Below are positions 7,587 to 10,621 of a DNA stretch of 10,621 nt, one piece after another. The DNA is from Sphingobacteriales bacterium (GTDB lineage Bacteria > Bacteroidota > Bacteroidia > Sphingobacteriales > Sphingobacteriaceae), in assembly GCA_020058405.1 (NCBI GenBank), contig JAGVEE010000340.1, forward strand, positions 1 to 10,621. Reading direction: 5' to 3'. The translations under genes were made by a program, and so were the position numbers. How positions within the stretch are numbered: position 1 is the stretch's first letter; each line of letters begins with the position of its first letter. Below the pieces are notes generated by a model that saw only the letters and a list, made by a program, of their open reading frames with translations, was not told the DNA's origin and made no database searches.

Positions 7587-8476
7587 GAAAGAAGATATTA
7601 TTTATTATAAATCCTATTTCTGGGGGCAGAGATAAGAAAAAAATTCCAGGGCTAATTGAAAAGCACTTGGATAAAAATCTCTTTGATTATAGAATTAGTT
7701 TTACAGAAAAAGTAGAACATGGATTTATGCTCGCTAAAGCTGCGGTAAAAGATCAGTATGAAATAATTGTTGCAGTAGGTGGTGATGGTACTGTAAATGA
7801 AATTGCGAAAGCAATAATCAACTCAAAAATTGTATTAGGTATTATCCCATTTGGTTCTGGAAATGGTTTAGCAAGAAGTTTGAAAATTCCTCTTAATATT
7901 ATAGATGCTATTAAAAACATTAACACTTTAAATATTGATACAATAGACTCTGCAAGTTTTAACAATCACTTCTTTTTTAATGTTGCAGGCTCTGGTTTCG
8001 ATGCGCATATTTCTCAATCATTTGCACACAATAAAATACGTGGTTTGGTTGGATATATAAAAACTACATTTAAAGAATTAAGAAATTACATACCACAAGA
8101 GTATAAATTAAATTTAGATGGAAAGGTTTATTTAAGAAAAGCATTTATTGTAAGCATTGCAAACTCATCTCAATATGGAAATGATGCACACATTGCCCCT
8201 CGTGCTGATGTAAAAGATGGTTGGTTAGATATAGTAGTTGTGAAGCCAATTTCTTGGTATAAAATCCCTTTTTTGGCAACCAGAATGTTTACAAAAACAG
8301 CGGAGTCATCAAAGTATGTTGAAATGTTTAAAGCCAAAAAAATTTATATTGAAAGAGAATATGATGCTGCCATTCATTTAGATGGTGAACCTAGAATGGA
8401 ACAGAAAAATTTAGCAATAGAAATTATACCTTTGTCTGTCAATATTATTGTACCAGGAAATGTCAAAAAAAAATAA
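7583..8476 (+). CDS. Diacylglycerol kinase family lipid kinase (DagK/YegS-like), TTG start
   Basis: This is a complete DagK_cat-type kinase of 297 residues. It has NPISGG (10-15), the ATP-binding GGDGTVNE (66-73), PFGSGNGLARSL (89-100), AGSGFDA (135-141), ANSSQYGN (193-200), DGWLDIVVV (212-220) and LDGEP (266-270). It phosphorylates a lipid hydroxyl, most often diacylglycerol to phosphatidic acid, at the inner face of the membrane. The TTG at 7583 is chosen because an in-frame TAA lies at 7571 and the next Met (about residue 49) would remove the NPxSGG motif. The TTG overlaps the upstream stop as TTGA, so translation is probably coupled. Pairing with an LtaS-like enzyme suggests recycling of the diacylglycerol it releases. 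A kinase for sphingoid or other lipids is possible, since many Bacteroidota make sphingolipids. The gene ends in a run of nine A that overlaps the next gene. Confidence 0.93.
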   Translation: MRKKILFIINPISGGRDKKKIPGLIEKHLDKNLFDYRISFTEKVEHGFMLAKAAVKDQYEIIVAVGGDGTVNEIAKAIINSKIVLGIIPFGSGNGLARSLKIPLNIIDAIKNINTLNIDTIDSASFNNHFFFNVAGSGFDAHISQSFAHNKIRGLVGYIKTTFKELRNYIPQEYKLNLDGKVYLRKAFIVSIANSSQYGNDAHIAPRADVKDGWLDIVVVKPISWYKIPFLATRMFTKTAESSKYVEMFKAKKIYIEREYDAAIHLDGEPRMEQKNLAIEIIPLSVNIIVPGNVKKK

Positions 8477-8804
8477 AAATATACAAGGTGTAGTTTATTC
8501 AACTAATCCCGATTTCGCGTATCAACATCAACAAGAAGAAGTGTTTGATACTCTTCCTAATGAAAAGCAAGATTTAAGAGTAATGCTAGATAAAAAGCAA
8601 AGAGCAGGGAAAGCAGTAACTTTAATCACTGGTTTTATAGGAAAAGAATCGGATTTGGAAGTTTTAGGTAAATTATTAAAAACAAAATGTGGTGTAGGCG
8701 GAACAGTAAAAGAGGGTGAAATTATGATTCAAGGCGATTTTAGAGATAAAATATTGCTTTTATTACAACAATCGGGCTATAAAGCTAAAAAAGCAGGGGG
8801 ATAA
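8460..8804 (+). CDS. SUI1/YciH (eIF1-like) translation factor homologue
   Basis: The 114-residue protein has a charged, Gln-rich N-terminal tail (1-45) and a C-terminal SUI1 domain (about 48-110): RAGKAVTLITGF, DLEVLGKLLKTKCGVGGTVK, EGEIMIQGD, and a final helix up to SGYKAKK. Bacterial SUI1/YciH proteins resemble eukaryotic eIF1 and are thought to influence start-site fidelity on the 30S subunit; the role is not well defined outside Enterobacteria. I place the start at ATG 8460 rather than at the upstream in-frame TTG (8448), because ATG is stronger and AGGA sits just before it. It overlaps the lipid kinase gene by 17 bases, so it belongs to the same operon. Its link to lipid metabolism is not obvious; the linkage may only reflect shared expression. 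No terminator is visible after it. Confidence 0.9.
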   Translation: MSKKNKNIQGVVYSTNPDFAYQHQQEEVFDTLPNEKQDLRVMLDKKQRAGKAVTLITGFIGKESDLEVLGKLLKTKCGVGGTVKEGEIMIQGDFRDKILLLLQQSGYKAKKAGG

Positions 8805-8819
8805 TACATTTCAACACAA

Positions 8820-8840
8820 TTGATATTCGAATAATATCAA
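8820..8840. promoter_or_regulatory. Inverted repeat upstream of pckA, possible operator
   Basis: TTGATATT (8820-8827) and AATATCAA (8833-8840) are perfect 8-base inverted repeats around CGAAT. A second overlapping palindrome, TATTCGAATA, spans 8824-8833. The site lies 52 bases before the pckA start and just upstream of a weak -7-like element, where a dimeric regulator could bind. It is too AT-rich to be a convincing terminator for the SUI1 gene. The regulator is unknown. Confidence 0.4.
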
Positions 8841-8847
8841 ATTTTCG

Positions 8848-8854
8848 TAAATTG
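8848..8854 (+). promoter_or_regulatory. Weak -7-like element of pckA
   Basis: TAAATTG resembles TAnnTTTG with one T missing and lies 38 bases before the pckA ATG. No correctly spaced -33 element is seen, so this is a tentative placement of the promoter in the 88-base gap. Confidence 0.25.
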
Positions 8855-8892
8855 CGCCCCTATTACAAAATACAAAAACTAAGCAAATTAAT

Positions 8893-10509
8893 ATGACTAA
8901 CGAATTTGGTTTAAAGTCGGCCAAAGCAACTGTTGCCGACCTTGGATTAGCCAATGTAGCAGCGGCTTATTGGAATTTAACGCCTGCGGAACTTGTAGAA
9001 GAAGCAATTACAAGAGGAGAAGGCACATTGGTGGATTCTGGAGCATTAGCTGCAGATACAGGTGAATTTACAGGTAGATCTCCTAAGGACAGATTCGTAG
9101 TATGCGATGAAATTACCGAAAACTCAGTATGGTGGGGAGATGTAAACATCAAATTCGACCCAGCTAAATTTGATTTATTATACAATAGAGTTTGCGCATA
9201 TCTTTCTAACAAAGAAATTTTTGTACGCGATTCTTATGCATGTGCGGACCCTAGCTATAGAATGAATATACGTGTGGTTACAGAACAAGCTTACCACAAC
9301 ATATTTGCAAATAATTTATTTTTAAGACCAACAAAAGAAGAAATTTTAAGCTTCGATCCTGAGTGGACTATTATTAATGCTCCAGGATTTAAAGCAGATC
9401 CTAAAATTGATGGTACTCGTCAGCATAATTTTGCGATTTTAAATTTCAGCAAAAAAATTATTCTAATTGGTGGTACTGGTTATACAGGTGAGATAAAAAA
9501 AGGAATTTTTGGTGTATTAAATTATGTATTACCACATGATAAAAATGTTTTATCGATGCATTGCTCAGCAAACATTGGTAAAGACGGAGACACAGCAATA
9601 TTCTTTGGTTTGTCTGGAACAGGTAAAACTACCTTATCAGCAGATCCAAATAGAGGGTTAATTGGCGACGACGAACATGGTTGGGCAGACAATTCTGTTT
9701 TCAATTTAGAAGGCGGTTGTTACGCTAAATGTGTCGATTTAAGTAAAGAAAAAGAACCAGAAATTTGGGATGCAATTAAGTTTGGCGCCTTATTAGAAAA
9801 CATTGTTTGTTATGATGGTACTAGCACTGTTGATTTCAGCAATATTTCTAAAACCGAAAACACAAGAGTAGCATATCCAATAAATCATATTCAAAATGCA
9901 GTTGAGCCATCAATTGCAGGAACGCCTAAAAATATTTTCTTTTTAACTTGTGATGCTTATGGAGTTTTGCCTCCAATTTCTAAATTAAATGCAGGCCAAG
10001 CGATGTACCATTTTATTTCTGGTTACACAGCAAAAGTGGCTGGCACAGAAGCAGGAGTAACAGAGCCACAAACTACGTTTTCTGCTTGTTTTGGAAAAGT
10101 GTTTTTACCACTACACCCAACGAAATATGCCGAAATGTTAGGTAAAAAAATGACAGAGAACAAAGTAAACGTATGGCTAGTAAATACAGGCTGGTCGGGC
10201 GGTTCATACGGTGTTGGCAGCAGAATGAAATTAGGCTATACTAGAGCAATGATTACAGCAGCTTTAAACGGAAAATTGGACAATGTTCAATTTGATACAC
10301 ATCCAGTTTTTGGTTTGCAAATGCCTACAACTTGCCCTGAAGTGCCAACAGAAATACTGAACCCAAGAAATACTTGGTCGGATAAAAACTCATACGATAC
10401 TAAGGCAAATGATTTAGCGAATAAATTCGTGAAGAATTTCGAACAATATGCTGATGGGGCTAGCGAAGAGATTTTGGCTGCAGCACCAAAAGTAACCCAG
10501 AATGTATAA
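8893..10509 (+). CDS. pckA: Phosphoenolpyruvate carboxykinase (ATP)
   Basis: This enzyme converts oxaloacetate and ATP to phosphoenolpyruvate, ADP and CO2, the entry step of gluconeogenesis, in the cytosol; in fermenting anaerobes it can run in reverse. At 538 residues the length is normal for the ATP-dependent family. Visible landmarks are the substrate-binding TGRSPKDRF (60-68), GYTGEIKKG (196-204, with the metal-binding Lys), His223 in MHCSAN, the P-loop GLSGTGKTT (239-247), the metal-binding DDEHGW (259-264) and Arg325 in ENTRVAYPI. The P-loop and TGRSPKD type indicate the ATP form, not the GTP form. The ATG at 8893 has an A/T-rich leader without a Shine-Dalgarno sequence. It sits 88 bases after the SUI1 gene with an inverted repeat between, and it has its own terminator, so it is likely a separate unit. 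Read-through from the operon before it cannot be excluded. Confidence 0.98.
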   Translation: MTNEFGLKSAKATVADLGLANVAAAYWNLTPAELVEEAITRGEGTLVDSGALAADTGEFTGRSPKDRFVVCDEITENSVWWGDVNIKFDPAKFDLLYNRVCAYLSNKEIFVRDSYACADPSYRMNIRVVTEQAYHNIFANNLFLRPTKEEILSFDPEWTIINAPGFKADPKIDGTRQHNFAILNFSKKIILIGGTGYTGEIKKGIFGVLNYVLPHDKNVLSMHCSANIGKDGDTAIFFGLSGTGKTTLSADPNRGLIGDDEHGWADNSVFNLEGGCYAKCVDLSKEKEPEIWDAIKFGALLENIVCYDGTSTVDFSNISKTENTRVAYPINHIQNAVEPSIAGTPKNIFFLTCDAYGVLPPISKLNAGQAMYHFISGYTAKVAGTEAGVTEPQTTFSACFGKVFLPLHPTKYAEMLGKKMTENKVNVWLVNTGWSGGSYGVGSRMKLGYTRAMITAALNGKLDNVQFDTHPVFGLQMPTTCPEVPTEILNPRNTWSDKNSYDTKANDLANKFVKNFEQYADGASEEILAAAPKVTQNV

Positions 10510-10523
10510 TTAATTTATATTAT

Positions 10524-10562
10524 AAAAAACAAAAGCCCTGTAAATCAGGGCTTTTGTTTTTT
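10524..10562 (+). terminator. Rho-independent terminator of pckA
   Basis: Bases 10524-10540 pair perfectly with 10546-10562 (17 pairs, core GCCCTG/CAGGGC, loop TAAAT). The hairpin begins 14 bases after the pckA stop. Its outer arms are A-rich on the left and T-rich on the right, so it could also act on the opposite strand. Confidence 0.92.
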
Positions 10563-10563
10563 A

Positions 10564-10621
10564 TTTTTATTGGTACGTTTTTGGTGGCACGACTTAAGTG
10601 GTGCCACCACTTAAGTCGTGC
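10564..10621 (+). repeat. Palindromic intergenic repeat, copy 2 (longer form, cut by the window end)
   Basis: It shares its first 23 bases with 4051-4073 and its last 18 (10604-10621) with 4074-4091, in the same orientation. Between them it carries a 17-base block, GCACGACTTAAGTGGTG (10587-10603), absent from copy 1. That block and CACCACTTAAGTCGTGC (10605-10621) form perfect 17-base arms around a single C. The palindrome runs off the window, so its full length is unknown. It directly abuts the pckA terminator. Confidence 0.75.

Noticed and set aside
8448..8459. TTG at 8448 as the start of the SUI1 gene
   Set aside because: An ATG four codons downstream in the same frame has AGGA just before it and gives the usual SUI1 N-terminus; the four extra residues are simply out-of-frame kinase sequence.
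8805..8847. The 8820-8840 inverted repeat as the terminator of the LtaS-like operon
   Set aside because: Each arm would give only one G-C pair and the following T run is short and interrupted, so a stable terminator hairpin is unlikely.
10564..10621. CRISPR repeats or transposon ends in the CACTTAAGT-containing repeats
   Set aside because: There are only two separated copies about 6.5 kb apart, with no regular spacers, no cas genes, no transposase in the window and no visible target-site duplication.

Overview
The window looks like a chromosomal segment of a low-GC member of the Bacteroidota. The evidence is protein families typical of that phylum: a DUF5686 outer-membrane protein, a close match to Porphyromonas-type dipeptidyl peptidase 5, an LtaS-like transferase and a bacterial SUI1/YciH protein. 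Start codons mostly lack a clear Shine-Dalgarno sequence, and TAnnTTTG-like -7 elements sit upstream of some genes. I cannot name a genus. No phage, transposase, CRISPR or RNA gene (rRNA/tRNA) is visible; the gene content is mostly housekeeping.

Layout. (1) Bases 1-4050, + strand: the 3' part of a DUF5686 gene (its 5' end lies outside the window), a 39-residue single-membrane-span ORF starting 1 base after it, and a secreted DPP5-type S9 peptidase 18 bases further on, probably one transcript. (2) Bases 4051-4245: a convergent intergenic region with three consecutive inverted repeats. These are a palindromic element whose second copy lies at the window's right edge, a 23-bp perfect stem, and a classical bidirectional terminator. 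(3) Bases 4246-5499, - strand: metK. (4) Bases 5500-5696: a divergent intergenic region that encodes the metK mRNA leader. The leader can fold into a closing stem around a possible H-type pseudoknot and is a candidate cis-regulatory RNA. (5) Bases 5697-8804, + strand: three overlapping genes for an LtaS/MdoB-like phosphoglycerol transferase, a DagK-family lipid kinase (TTG start) and a SUI1 protein. (6) Bases 8893-10562, + strand: ATP-dependent pckA with an inverted repeat upstream and a strong terminator downstream. The second copy of the palindromic repeat follows.

How the genes may work together. The LtaS-like and DagK genes make biochemical sense as a pair: LtaS-type enzymes use phosphatidylglycerol and release diacylglycerol, and DagK-type kinases phosphorylate diacylglycerol back to phosphatidic acid. 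MetK makes S-adenosylmethionine, and its leader is where feedback control would be expected. PckA feeds gluconeogenesis, which suits an organism that, like many Bacteroidota, lives on peptides cleaved by enzymes such as DPP5. The last two links are inference.

The least explained signals are the metK leader and the two related palindromic repeats, which differ by exactly one 17-bp block flanked by GGTG.
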